A stretch of DNA of 64,000 bases. It comes from Anoplolepis gracilipes (taxonomy: Eukaryota > Arthropoda > Insecta > Hymenoptera > Formicidae). The position numbers and the translations under genes were made by a program. Shown one piece after another: positions 11,924-26,421 of the stretch (positions within the stretch are counted from its first letter, which is position 1; every line of letters begins with the position of its first letter). The DNA lies in the NCBI RefSeq assembly GCF_047496725.1, contig NC_132971.1:20995001-21059000 (forward strand), read 5' to 3'. Below the pieces are notes generated by a model. The model was not told the origin of the DNA. It saw only the letters and a list, made by a program, of their open reading frames with translations, and made no database searches.

Positions 11924-14900
11924 CTGCAAAAACAGGGAAGGACGTTCTATCAGGAAGCGAGGAGGCAAGCCAGCAACACACAAGCACGCCGTATATTCGT
12001 TTTTTTTTTTTTCTTTTTCGCGCAGAGGTGTGTTATAATATGGTGTGTCCCCCTTTTCTTTATTCAGTGTCCCCCGAGTGTCGACGTTCTGGTCTTGTCG
12101 TTGTTCTTGTAGCTGTTGTGTTTTTATGGATATATAGATGCGTTTTTTTTTTTTTTTTACTTATTTTTATATATATATTTTTTTTTCTTACTTTAATTTT
12201 TTTACGTCTGTGACGTGAGTCACAGTTTCTTCGCTTGTCGACTTGGTTGCATTTCACCCGAATTCGTGAGCTAAATAGAACCGGATCGATTTAATGTACC
12301 GGGGGAATATATAAGATATGTTGTAATGATTTCTTTCGATTTCCTCCAACGATCTCGCTGTATCACCGGCTACTATCGTGTAATGCAAACTAGAAATACG
12401 AACTCGATTACCGGCATCGCATGCGCACAATCTACTTCACTTTTATGCGTACCTACCTACACCGCTTCATTTGGGGTTCGTGATGGAGTGATCATCGAAT
12501 CGAGGACCAACACGATCGAACGTGGACGACGCGCGGACGTCCTCGCAGACGAGACAGCCTTCCTTCGTCCCTTCTTGAACGAAGGTGTTAAGAACGCTAA
12601 TAACGAGCATTATTTCTTGCGATCTAAGGTTGGCTTGAGAGGGAAATCGCAAACGAGGAGTAGGTCATAGCAACTATCTAGATATATGCAATAGTAGCAG
12701 CGGCAAACGAAACTTAACAATCCGATATTTGATTTCAACGATATCGATCAACGTTAATTAAAGTTTTAATAAATTAGTTTTTGAACCAGATTTTAATTTC
12801 ATCGACTCATGTTGATGATCTTACGGGAAACGAAATAATAAAATCACATAAAAAATCATATTCGAATAAAAAATGTTGTTACGTGAATCACTTTGATCCG
12901 ACTTATTGTAATATTAGTCGAAAAATATACAATTTTAATTAATATTAAAATAAAATGACAAAATTAACTTAAAAATCTTTTAAATTTTTCGCAAAATGCA
13001 AATCTGTTAGAATCCCTTTCTATTTTATCAAAAAAGCTCGTATCAAGTTACATTTCATTTAATTAAAAAAATGTTAATGGCTTTTTAATATCTTAATAAT
13101 TTGTACAATATTAATAATTTGTCTAAATAATTAATAAATGCAGTTGACAAAAAGACTTTTTTTATAAAACATGCTGGCTCGACTACCCCTCATTAGTGAT
13201 TGCCTTATTGATTAATTTTTGCGTCAAGAAAAAACGAACAGGAATTCACGACTGCGGGGATGTCAATCGCGTGTTCAAACGAAATTCGCAATAGTTACCC
13301 AATTAGGAATGGTCCGCAACAGTCCTGAACCGTTCGCGAGCGAGTCTGCCGAAGCATTCGCACGCTTGTAACCGCTCCTCTACGGCTTGGAGTGTCAACA
13401 GAGTATAATAAGGGGTAAGACACAGAAGTTTCAGAGACAGAGACAGATATAGTGTGATTGGTAATGTTGGTGTAGTACGAGTATAATAGTAAGTAAAGCG
13501 AAGGAGCTCTAAAATGGAAATATACGATACGGTACACGTTCGTGACACAGAGAGAGACAGGGTGGATCACAGTTGCTTCTCCTAAGTACAATATAATCCT
13601 CCTAGTGATAGTTTCACGCGTGTAGTTAGTTTTAGACACACAACGTGTTTTGGTTTTTCAACATTTAACGTTCCTCTACTGTAACTATATAACAAGTCTC
13701 ACATACGCTGTGATCAGACATGTTCTGTTGCTAGATAATAATATTCATATGTAGAGACGATTCAGAATAGATTGAAACAGTCTCTCGTCGTTTTCGCGAT
13801 AGTTTGCGTTTTAATATGTATAATATTTGCGAGTGCCCGCAGAGAGAAATTGCAGTCAAAGTCAGATCAGAGAGAAATAGAATTGAGAAATTCAAGATTC
13901 CATTCCAGTGGAGAGATGATAAATCAAGATAAGGGAGAAACATATCATTTTAGAGAATAAATTTTCAGCGATCGCTCTTCTTTTCCTTCGAATCGAATCG
14001 GCAATTTCCATCTGGCTCTGACTTTTCCCATATCGGAATTATATTAAAAAGTTCTCTTTCTTTATCGCTGTCGCGATAATAATAATTACGAATAATGCAT
14101 GCCGACAGTCGCGTAAACGTTTGCTCCATCGACGAGATACGTTTATTATTATTATTAATTTTTTTCCTTTTTCACAACAACACAAATTACAGTGATGTAA
14201 CGTGTTAAATCCTCTAATTGGCACTCGGTACGAAACAATGGCGGTGTTAGACCTCGGGCAAACAGAAAATAAGGTCGATGCATAAATTGGCCAACCGTGC
14301 ATACACACATACACGCACACGCACACACACACGCACACGCACACACACGTACTAACAGTGACGGGAATAGAAAAGGGCTCAAAAATCCATGGGGTACAAC
14401 GATGAATGTCCTCTTTCGTGGCTAAGTACAATTCCAAACATTTTCCTATATTTTGTCTTTGTCAATAAATATCTTTTTTTTCACACAAAATTATTATCCA
14501 TTTATTTTAATATAAATAATCGCAATAAATGATTACACAATTGTACAAGCCACGAAAGAATCATCTCCTGTCGATGTCCGCTCGCCAAACTCTGTCACTT
14601 GCGAGAGGCTCCGGACGACAGACCGCGAGATGTTGAGTTTTATTGAATCGAGAGCGACCGCGAGTGAGAATTAAGCAGACATCCTTAGAAGACTCGGAGG
14701 AGGCACGCGTTAAGTTAAATTCGCCGATTACTTTAGAAAAAGTCTTGTACGCGAGAAATAAAAATTTCGAGTAATAAATAAATAAATAAATAAACGCGTA
14801 CAAAGAGTTAGATTCTGACCAATCTCATTAATGGATGCGAATTTAATTGAAGCTTCCACGAAACGAGACTTCTTCTCAAAGAGATCCGTTCGCACGATTC

Positions 14901-15338
14901 GGTCTTTGATTAATCCATTTACTCTCGTGTCTGTAGAAACGGATTTAGGATTAGGGTGCCGCCGATATGTAAGAGAAAGAAGGAAGAAGTGCGCACGATG
15001 CAGCAATGCTACTTCATTCAAGTTCGCAACCCTTCCTCCTACATCATCATAACAAAGCAACACCATCGAGATCTACGACTGACACGTTACCTCAATCCTC
15101 GAGGATTCCTACAACATTGATCTCTGACCTAAAAAGAAGTGAAAATCGACGCGCAAGCGGTCCCTAGCACGAAGGAAAAGGATATAATCGATAGTGGTGG
15201 TAGCGGAGAAAGCGGTATCTTGGAGGGTTTTTATTTCTTTTCGGGGATGAAAAACCAAACTCTTTTTTAGTGTCGCTGATGAAGCTCCAGCGATCTTTCT
15301 TTATCCATCAAACTAATGAACAAAAACGAAAACGGTAT

Positions 15339-15374
<36 letters not shown>

Positions 15375-16162
15375 ACGTCAGTTAGAAGGAAAAAAGTGTA
15401 CGCGAGCGACACTTTAAAGAAGTTCTGCAAAAATCGACGCAAACAGATTGCGTCGAGGTTTACACGCGAGGGGAGGGGGAGGGGTTGGGGAGGAGGCAAC
15501 GACGATGGATATACGGAAACACACACAGCACACTCAGACTATACTACTGAGAAACAGAAAGCGCGGGTGGGCCGGTGGATCTGCCGGGCAATATCGCGGC
15601 CCCCGACCCCGACGGACGGGGGAGGGTCCACCGACCGCAACCCACACCCCCCCGCTACACAAAGAAAAACATATTAGTGTGACACTTCGTTCAATGTAAT
15701 CATATCCGTGCATATCTCGAATCGTCGCCGCCGTGACATCGCACCGAAACGCTTCTCGGGAAGACGAGAGAGCGTCCACATATCGTCTTCACGACGATAC
15801 TCGTCGTCGTCATTGTAATCGTTATCAAAATCCTCGTCGAGTATAGAGAGAGTCTCCATTTACGAGGATCGATCTAGAGCGATCCAAGTTGGAGATCGTG
15901 AAAAAGAATTAGAAACTCGAAAGGTTCAACTTTCGATGTCACAAACGCGCAGAAAAAATTACTTTACGTCGTCAGTTTAAAAATAAAATAAAATAAAATG
16001 AAATATTTTATATTATAAATTTAATATTATAATAATAAAATATTTCATTGTATATGTGCGTGTGTATGTGTATCGCAAATAGACGTAGAGATCATATTTC
16101 TGCGCGTTTATGGCACAAGAATCTGAACTCGACGAAATCATGGTAAAAATTCAACAAGATAA

Positions 16163-16213
<51 letters not shown>

Positions 16214-16223
16214 GAAAAAAGAT

Positions 16224-16310
<87 letters not shown>

Positions 16311-18785
16311 AAGAAACGGCGAGACATTCCATCGTGCACGCGCACGTGTTACGCACGTCGACGATCCGTCGTGTATGACGATATATAGTAAGGTAATATG
16401 TAATATATGCGGTACAACACGCGTACTGGCGGGTTTTGATGATTATAACAACGTATTATACGGCAGGCGTTCATCTACATGAGCTACGTACTTGTTTGTA
16501 CTCCGACAGGATAAGTGTGGCGGCGGGCAAAAGAATCTGCCGCCCCCTTATACCTCAGTCTCTCGAATGGGTTCCGCTGGCTAACAAACCACAAATTATA
16601 ACCATCAGTCTCGTTTCTCGCTTTTCTTCCACCTTCGCTAATCATACCACTACGTTTCATTTTTAGCACGCGCGACTCTTTCTGCCGCGGATTGCATCGG
16701 CGTTCGCTTAAGGGTTCCCCTCCGCGCGTTTTTTTTTTTTCTCCATTTTCGTCCCTAGAGTGTATATCTATATAGGTGTGTCTAGGTAGAAAAAATATAT
16801 TTTCTCCCCCCTCCCCCGTCCCGTTTCGTCCCTCGTGCCGATGGATGAATTGACACGTGGCGCGCAAATCTCTCTCGTTTTTTCACGTTTCTTTTTTTTC
16901 ACACCGCAAGCCTCCTGGTATAAAAAGCAGGGGCGACTTCTCTCTCTCTAACAAGAAAAATAGAGAGAGAGAGAGAGAGAGAGAGAGAACAATTTTGCGA
17001 GAGATTAAAAGAGGAGCACGACTGAAGTCGTGAAACACAAAGAGGTGCACGTTTCATTGTCACGATTCGAGTGTCGCGTTGTAGAAATAATTTAAATTTT
17101 TTTTTACACAAAATTAACTAATGTTTTTAGATCGTCAAGTTGTCACTTGGTTGTCATTTGATCAGACGTTATTTCTGACGGAATGGACAAAATGAAAAAA
17201 TTAAAATCCACATTTTTCCAATGGTTGCTGATTTTTTTTATATATTCAAGAGATTAATGATTGTCAAACGCTATATCCCTTTATTTTCTTTTCAAATAAT
17301 AAAACAATATCACAGGTAGAAATGTAAACGGACTTGCAGATATTCTGACATCTCCTTAGTGAATTTTTATTTGATTTTACAGCTGTCAAGCGACACTCTA
17401 ATCGAGAAGAGACCCCAAGATTCGTGTTGACTATTGACTCCAGTCGTTCAAATAATCGAAAAGACAGAGAGACAGAGAAAAAGAGAGAGAAAGAGAGAAT
17501 CAAATGGAATCGAGTGCTGTTTTAAATTTTGAGGGACAGATAATAGGTGTCATCGATAAGGTTGACTGACGCGTTTCATCGCTATTCGAATAGCGGGGAA
17601 AAAAAAGTCCGACGTAAAAGTCTGGAAAAAAAATGTATGGGGGAGAAAACTGTGTGAGACTCGACGGTCGAAAATATGCTAAATTTGAAAATACATAACC
17701 GCGAGGGAACAACGCGATCGAGCGCGTTTTCTTTTTCTTTTTTTTTTTTTTTTTTTTTTTTTTTGCGTGCCTATACGGGAAAAAAATTTTTACGCGAATA
17801 TCGTCGCGTTTTTTCGGTGCCCGATGCGTTATCGCTCGCATCGATATAGAACGCACAATGCAATATATATATATATATATGAATATACATATAGGTATTA
17901 CATACACACTGTGTTGTACGTTGAAACGCACAATAATAAAATACACACATGTCACACGCGCGCACACATCGATATACAACGTACGGTAATAACATCGTAC
18001 ATCACGTGTTAATCATCACAGCAATGCTCACACTGCAATAATTAAAAACGGATAAAGAAAAAAAAAAGTGAGATACAGAGGCAGCGGATATACACGGCGC
18101 GTGTATTAGTTAGATGGAGAAAAAAAGCCGGCCGACCGGGCGAGTCGTACGCCGGAAATGAAGAAAAAAAAAAAAAAAAGGAAAACAAAAATGATGCTCA
18201 CACACGCACACACAAGAAAGCGAAACATAGATCCAGAAAAAAAATTAATTAATTAAAAAGACTTGTCGAATGTTTAACAGAGGCTAGTGTATTGTTTAGC
18301 GGGCCGTTCCTTGGAACGTTAATTAACGTTAACTGGGGTCCAGACTGAGTCGCCGCGTCTCCTCCCGAAGACACAGAAAGACCCGAGAGAACCAGAAGTA
18401 AGAAGCAGCGAAATACCTACGACTATGCGACTAGACTCGACTAAGGAATCACCGAGACCTCAGTCAATTTTAACTAACATTTCTGGGAACAGCGCTGCGT
18501 CGAGAAACTGATAGCACACACCGCAGTTAGCGCCGTACACATCTCTGATCACGTCACTCCGAAAGCTGCGCGACCTCGTCCTCGACCTCTCTGTTCGGTC
18601 TATTGACGAGCGTCTTCGAAACGCACACATACACGTACATGCAACACCTTAGAGAGGAAAGTGAGAAAAGAAAAAAAAAAGAAAGAAAGAAAAGAAAAAG
18701 AAGAAAGAGAAAGAAGGAAAGAAAGAGAGAGAAAAGAAAAAAAAATAAAATAGAAAAGACACGCAAGAACGTAAAGTTACACGGT

Positions 18786-18834
<49 letters not shown>

Positions 18835-19188
18835 ATCGAGAGAGAAAAGCGTATGACGGCAGCCAAAACGGTCGTAATCGTAATAACGTCCATTGAACGC
18901 CATCAAAGCCATCAATGTGTCTCTCGCGGGCTGCGACAACAACAACGATAGCGTGTGGCCCAATCCACGTGGGGTGGTTGGCTGTTTCGTTGTCACGCGT
19001 GAATCGGAGCGTGTAGTATTATTTATCAAACATGCGCCCCATTATATGTATTAAGCGTTCTCGCTTTTGACAGAGACACAGAGGACGAATTGTGACACCG
19101 GGAGAAGCAAGATATACACGATCGGATACGCGCGATCGTATCCCGCGACACAGGATCCACAGAGAGACAGGTGTAGTAGTGAAAAAAG

Positions 19189-19222
<34 letters not shown>

Positions 19223-19270
19223 AGGAGCATTATTGTTAGCTGCCGCAAAGGCGATGCAAATTGCTCAACG

Positions 19271-19320
<50 letters not shown>

Positions 19321-19601
19321 GATTTTTATATATATATATTGTATATACACTGGCTGCTGGTTTTTGCTTTTTTTTTTTTTTTTTTCAATTTGTGGAGAAT
19401 AATTTAAAATCAACCACAAAAAATGGGTGTGTCGCATGTACTAATAATATATAAATATATATATATAATAAGCACACGGGCGAAAAATATTAATCGAGAC
19501 TCGCAGTCCGCAAGCACTTACTTGTTAAACAAAATGCAGACATTGTGAGACGTGTGTAGAAAGACAGATAAGTAGTAATAGTAGTAGCAGTAAGTAGTAG
19601 A

Positions 19602-19656
<55 letters not shown>

Positions 19657-22609
19657 GAAAGATAGACAGAGATAGAGAACACAAAAGGCAAACTGAAAAG
19701 GTTTGCTTATAGGAAAATCATAATACATATTATACATATCGATCAAAGTGAGAAGTGTCGCAAAAAAAATCAGAATATATATCAGAGGAAAAAAAATTGA
19801 TAAAAATATATACGTATAGATAAATATAGAGAGAAACGGTTAATCAGATTATTATTTATAACACGGTCAAACAATGATCAAACTTGCGGATGATAGTGGA
19901 CTTGCGGACTAACCATGTAGTAATCCTGAGAAGGGGATCTGCCTGTCACAGATACATTCTGCACCAGAGTTCTATTGCTCGTCTGAAAGTAGGTGACACA
20001 TCCAGTTTTACATCATTAGCTTCACGTGACATTCCATGTATTGTATTTTCTTTTTGTCGTCTTATCACTTTTTTTTCTGTCTTTTTTTCTTAATTGTTTG
20101 TTCAATTTCTGTTTTATTTTATTTTTTTTCTTTTTTTTTTTTTTTTTTTTTTTTTTATGTCTTATTAAATCGTTCACGTTAACTGTGTGCTTCTCGTGAT
20201 ATTGAACACTTATTGACCGTTGACTGTGCGAAACAGACGAGGTTACAGAGAAAATAAGAGAAAGAGAATATATAAAGACAATAGAGAGTATGAAGTGTAG
20301 CTATATATATATATATATATACCACTCTATATATATTTATATATAGAGTGGTAGAAAAATTGGTAGAGAGACAGAGACAAAGAGAGAGAGAAAGAGAAGG
20401 GAAATAACACGTGTCGTCGCGCGTTCTCTCTAGCTAGACTGGAATTTTTAATTTTTACTCAAACGTTGTGTGCAATTCGTGCATTCGTTTTTTATTCTTC
20501 TTTTTTTTTTTATTTTTTTTTTATCGGCTGCAACAGCTGCAACGGACCAGCGATGTCGTTATCTTTGTCGCGCTACAGCCCGAGCCGTCAAAGTGATAGA
20601 CAGACAGATAAATAGATATAGATAGATAGATAAATAGATAAATAGATATAGATAGATAGACAGATAGATAAATAAATATTTGACATTACTACAAAATTAC
20701 TACTTCACTGCGCAATCATCGTACAGAGTGTTATCAGATGTTTTAAGGATTCTTCGACGAGAAACGGACCACAATCATGAACCCTGGAATATATACTAAT
20801 AATCCTATATAGTAGTTGAGATTGCGATCGCCGATTGACATGGTCGTTTCGTGATTTTATCGTCGCAAATGATATATTTATGTTTTTAATTACGCAAAAA
20901 ATAAATGCATGTAATTTATATAATACCTGTAATATAGCGATTTATATAGCCTAATATTAATATTATCATATATAATGCCATCCATGTATTGTACAAACGT
21001 CGTTCTCTCGGCAACGTCTACTTTAACTTAGACAGTAGAGACTTCCGCTTGAACGTAAAATCGATAGGAACGACAGCAACTAAGGCCGCTAAGGACAATA
21101 GCGAGCAGATGAATCTTTTATTTGGTCTTGAAACGCGTAACAATCAAAGTTCGTTTTACCGGCTAATTACATGTCCCGTAAGAGGCGGATTTAGATACAC
21201 GCTATATGTATATGCTATATGCTACATGCATAAGGATGACTACCTACTTTAGTCGCGAGTTTCCGCGCGTCGTTATGCATTACGCAAGAGACCGGGTTCG
21301 TTTGTAACAATGGAGTGAGGAAAGTTATATAGCGGTATAAAGACATATCTGCGAGAGAGAAAGTTTAGCGAAGAAAGTTACTACGTACAAAGTAAGCTAT
21401 ACGTAGATCGATTTAACATCCTGCTTTTCACGTCACTTGCGGATATCCAGAACGGGGTGCACACGAACGGGGTATACTTCACGGCAACAGTTTGAAAAGG
21501 TAAATCCCTGCGGGAGAGAATATCCGAGTTTGTCGATCGGCGAAACATGACATCGATCACTGAACTCGGACAAGAGTGATGTGTGCACGCTTTGGGGTTC
21601 CGCAGAACCTCGAGTGGGTGGATGAAAGCGTCTGACATGTAATTTCACGAGGACTAGAAAGGTATAGACAGCTAAAGAAAGGGTGAGAAGGCGAAAGGGC
21701 TAATGGGCGACCAAATGTGAGTGATCGGGGGCGGGGGAAGGGGAGAAGAAACACAAACAGAGAGAAAGAGAATGAAAGAGTGAGAAAGAAAGATATATTG
21801 GGGTTGAGGACTGCGTGGACCATTGCTATGTTGGTTCTGGCTGTCTGTGGAAATCTACTGTGGATGCAAGCTGTACGGGAAAGAGATGAACGTATAAAAA
21901 AAAAATATATATATATATATATGTAATATATGTACGCAATGTAATATACGTGCTCAGGTCGAAAGCTCGTCGACGCAGAAAGTACATAATATCAGGAGAC
22001 TCGACTCAAACCGGTGACGCCTGGTTGGTTCTCCCTACATATTGGTCACGACACTCGCGATCTTCTTTAAAAAAAGGGACGAGGGAGAGACTGTGTAACA
22101 CTGTGTAGCATTTGGAAAAGTTGGGACAAAACGGACATGAAAAAGATCAATCACAAAATGGAAAATTGATTTTAGAATCTGCGTTATTAAATCTTTTTTT
22201 TTTGTCTATGCACTTGTACAGCGTAATACCACCATGAGAAAACACATGAGAATACATTTCTTAGATTAGAAAAGACACGAAGAAACGTTTAGAATAAAAT
22301 TCTTCAATATTTTAAAATGCAGGAAAAACCTTTTTTTTTTTTTTTTTCGTATCTTTGAATCTTAGAAAGATATTCGAATAAATTTCATATGTGTTTCGTG
22401 GCTGGATCATTCTGTATGTATTTATTTGAGGATTTCAGGATCACAGCTGATCCTTTGTGATAACTACATGGCGAAAGATTTTACGTTCCGATCCCAACTG
22501 TCCCTTGTCTCTCCCACATCTGCGGTACTCGTCGCGTAAAGGGGGGATACGGGCTGAGAGCAAGCATCAATCTGTGCGTCTACTATGGCAAATTTCTATG
22601 TGTGTGTTG

Positions 22610-22665
<56 letters not shown>

Positions 22666-23070
22666 ATGTGCGTCAATCCTATCAGTGCGTCGTTCTCGTC
22701 GAAGAGTCGTGCATGCGCGATCAGTGACACTGGTCGAGTCATACGAGTTATTCAGGTTTTTACGTTAATAACATTATCTCGTCTCTTGTTTGTCGTTTCT
22801 CTCCGTTCGGTCCTATCACCCTAATCTCGTGCGGCTGATCGACCGATCGATCAATCAATGACCGCGGATTGATCTCGCACCTACCCGAGATAATGACCTC
22901 ATCGAGATTAGACCTAGTCTTATCTAGATACGAAGACTTATATGTGAAGATTAAGTTTGCCTGTCTATATATATATACATATGTTTATGTACATGAATAT
23001 GATACCTAATTGGAGTAAAGACACAGGTGTCTGGAGTCTCTGAAAGAGAGAAAGAGAGAAAGAAAAAGAA

Positions 23071-23106
<36 letters not shown>

Positions 23107-24457
23107 CACCGAATGTCTCGTTGTCGTGTGAAAAATTCGCGGTGGCTCTTTGCTCTTCCTTCAGCGATCGTTTGCCGCGTGCTCTTTTTCGAGCCGTCGG
23201 TTAACGATCGGGTCTATCGACTTTAGTCGTCTGTTGAGACACTTTTATCGCACGGTCGTCGGTTTTGAATTGGTTTGATCGTTGCGGTCGGTGTGCGGTG
23301 GAAAAACGCGCGCGGCTCTCTTTACGCGGTAGAACTCAAATGAAAATGCAAACCAAGACATATAACATTAATTAAAACTGAAACGGCTCGTCTCGTTGTG
23401 TTATGTCGTCATTGTAATAATAATAATAATGGTAATGATAATAGTAATATAACAGTAGCTTCGGATTTAATTCTGTAACGTAATAATATAAGTATATGTA
23501 ATAATATAATTAGAGTGGTTAGACGTAATAATAATAATTAAACGCGCGCATACGTTCAACGTTGGATATAAACGTTGAAGTTGTAGCACGCGCGCTTGAA
23601 AAAAAAAGAAAAAGAAGAAAGAGTCCTATAAAAGTCTTAATGTTAAAGAGAACCGTGTGTGGTTTCGCCACCTGAACCGGAAGTTGGATCCGGAGGCGGT
23701 TTGTTGGGTTTCATTTCTGTATTCGTGATAGAGGAATTGAGAGAATATTGATTTTTGTTGAGTGATGAGATAATGAGAGAATGAGAGAGATAGATAGAGA
23801 GAAAGAAAGACAGAGAGAAAGAGAGAGAGAGAAAGAGAGAGATAGGGATAGTTACCTGTGTCTGTAGCCGTGTTAGACCACGGATCCATAGAATTTGTCC
23901 TGCGCGCGGCTTTTTATCCGAGTCTGGGTCGAATTTCTCGTCTCCTAGATTGATCGCGCCGATATCATCCGGCTGGCCGCGGCCCCATCTGTTTTTGAAA
24001 AAAACATCAAACCATTTCTTCATCACTTCATGGATTTCTTCCTGTTAAAAAACTCAATGGAAAAGAATGCTGTCCTACTGTTTGTTAATTTTCTCTTTTT
24101 TTTTTTTTTTCTTTTTTTTTTCTTAGTTTGTTTCTTTGCGGCCGGCTCTCCCCTCGGCGCACTGCATGTCACCCAATACCGTTTTCCATTTTCCCCTCGC
24201 TCCTTAGCGGAATTCCTAATCTACTGTGATACGCTAATGCAATGCATGATGTGAGAAATAAAATAGCAGTAATGGTGATAAGGCTAAGCAGTGGCAAAAA
24301 AAAAAAAAAAAAAAAATGGCAGAGCGTGGGTGAATGTGATGAAAAAGTATGTGGTACTCGACAAAGATTGACAGTGTTGCAGAAAAATAGAAAAAAAGGT
24401 ACAAAGTGTTGGGTGCGCGCGATAAAGTTCGAAATAAACTGAAATAATTTTTTCATA

Positions 24458-24492
<35 letters not shown>

Positions 24493-26376
24493 TCAAGAAA
24501 CCTGAAATTATGGACAATTTTAAAAAATCGCATTTTAGAGATAATAATCTTCTTTTCTCTCGCTAATTTATGTAGATTTTTTTCATGACAAAAGTTTAAA
24601 ATCGAGGAATAATTTTATCGCACAAGAAATATTTAACTTTTTTTTTTTTTTTTAATACAAAACATATCGATCCAGTATCTGATTAATTCCTGAAGATAAA
24701 TGAAAAATTATTTCAGTTTTTAAAAATGAGTCTAAATTGATTAATGAATAATCTGTATATATGACAAACGAGGGAAATATCGCAAGAAAGTGTATTTCAG
24801 ATGATTTGCTACAGAATGTTCGTGTAAAGCTAGATTAGATGTGCGAAATGTTTTTCCAGTTTTGCTGCTTTTTTCATCATTCTATGTTACAACCGTTAGT
24901 GAAGGCGGTGAAAAGTAAATAGAAAGAAGAATGAGAGAGAGGAGAAAAGATATGCAAGATTACATATGCACGTAAGATGAGCGAGAATCGTTGCATCGAA
25001 ATGCATTTTTCCTTCAGCGTCAGATTGGGTTTGCAATTAGCACAAAGTACGGGAGGTCACGATTCACTTTGATAAGCGAATCGTCTTTGCTTGAAATGTC
25101 GACGGTGGAATATTGTGCTTTCCGTTTCGTTGGTTTCTTTTTATCGCAAATACTTCATTAATTCATTTCTCTTTTTTTCATATCGTCAATCGCCTTGGTG
25201 TAAAGTAACGCGAGTTTCCTCCTTACCTGTTGAACGATATAAGCGCGAAAATCATATAGTACTGTCGCGACTACACGTCGCCCGTCGTTGTTATTTATAG
25301 TCTCGCACGCAAGCTCGTAGCTCGTGTAGAATAATAGTCGGACGAGATAATGATAGTATATGTCGAGGATCGGTCCGTAAAGGACCCTGCATATTCCTTG
25401 TGAAAATTGTCTTTCGCTGAATTTCGTTCAAAAAGTTTCGTTCTACAAAATCCATCGGGAGACAATTTTCCACAAGAAACGCGCAGACTCCTTTAGGGTA
25501 AACTAGGGTATGATGCCCATAGGGAAAAGATGGCCATAGGCTGTAATTTTTTCAATAATCGCTACATAGCGCGCTTTTTTAGTCATTATCCAAGATAATC
25601 GATATTTACAGTAGTTTATGTGCATATATTGTTCGAAATAACGATATTGCGAATCTTATATCATATATTTTTACTTTTGACTACCCGCAAGGTTTTTCAT
25701 GCGTCCACTAAAAACTGTTGTAACGTCGAATAAATTACAGTTAAACTATCGTAATCGACGTTGGACATATTATAAAGATATGTAAATTGTTACATGACCT
25801 ATAATTTTTATTTTCGTTTTCACTATTCTTTTATAAATATTATGGTCATCTTTTCCTTAAAAGCTAGGTAAGATGGCCAATGCTTATGTTGTACTATTTT
25901 GACAATATAAAATTTCTATTAAATATTGTTCTTTTAATTTCGATAATATTACGTAATTTAAAGCTTCAGTGAAAATAATATGTCAAAGATTATTAAAAAA
26001 TAACAAAAATAAAAGTATGTTTCTTGCATTTTAAAAAACTATGGCCACCTTACCCGAGTTTACCCTATATTTTGTCGAGCGATTTGTTTTCCAGATTGTT
26101 AGAAAAAAAAAAAAAAAAATGTCATTAACAAATTGTCGAAAAGGCGAAAAATTACAGATTAGATACCATTAAAAAAAAATCATACTTGATAACGTATCAA
26201 CACACGTAGTCTGGGACCAATCCAACAATCTCTGCTTGATTGGTTACCAGTTATTAGTCATTAGTCTTTGTCGTTGTCCTGGCGCGCTGCAGGAGGCGAT
26301 GGACGTACATACGAGGAAAGTATCGGGATTCTATTCACCTACGAAACGGTACACACACACACACACACACGCACAC

Positions 26377-26421
<45 letters not shown>

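Larger units (their letters stand above)
11924..23855 (-). other. 11.9-kb PMCA intron separating pump core and regulatory tail
   Basis: It is bounded by donor CAG|GTAACT and acceptor TTTGCAG. It is rich in simple repeats, all long purine tracts lying on the plus strand, so the pre-mRNA carries CU-rich tracts. It contains the candidate exon at 19878-19982, the open read-through at 23643-23855, and CpG-rich pockets (15.45-15.85, 18.3-18.6 and 23.1-23.35 kb). No second gene could be supported inside it. Confidence 0.75.

Noticed and set aside
11501..12112. Plus-strand frames opposite the last PMCA exon
   Set aside because: Shadows of the calmodulin-binding and PDZ exon; Gly/Val/Arg-rich as expected for complement of Asn/Thr/Ser codons.
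16110..16388. Arg/Glu-rich plus-strand frame of 92 codons
   Set aside because: Produced by the GA microsatellite at 16165-16308.
16484..16867. 127-codon minus-strand frame in the PMCA intron
   Set aside because: No recognisable domain. Basic, Gly-rich composition reflects local C/T-rich runs. No convincing splice sites in phase.
18554..18660. Short minus-strand exon-like stretch (TLVNRPNREVEDEVAQLSE then stop)
   Set aside because: Open in the right phase for PMCA, but the possible acceptor (TTTCGAAG) is weak and only about 20 codons are open. Too little to call.
26350..26419. Possible CRISPR-like or tandem array
   Set aside because: It is a plain CA dinucleotide microsatellite; there are no spacers, and the genome is eukaryotic.
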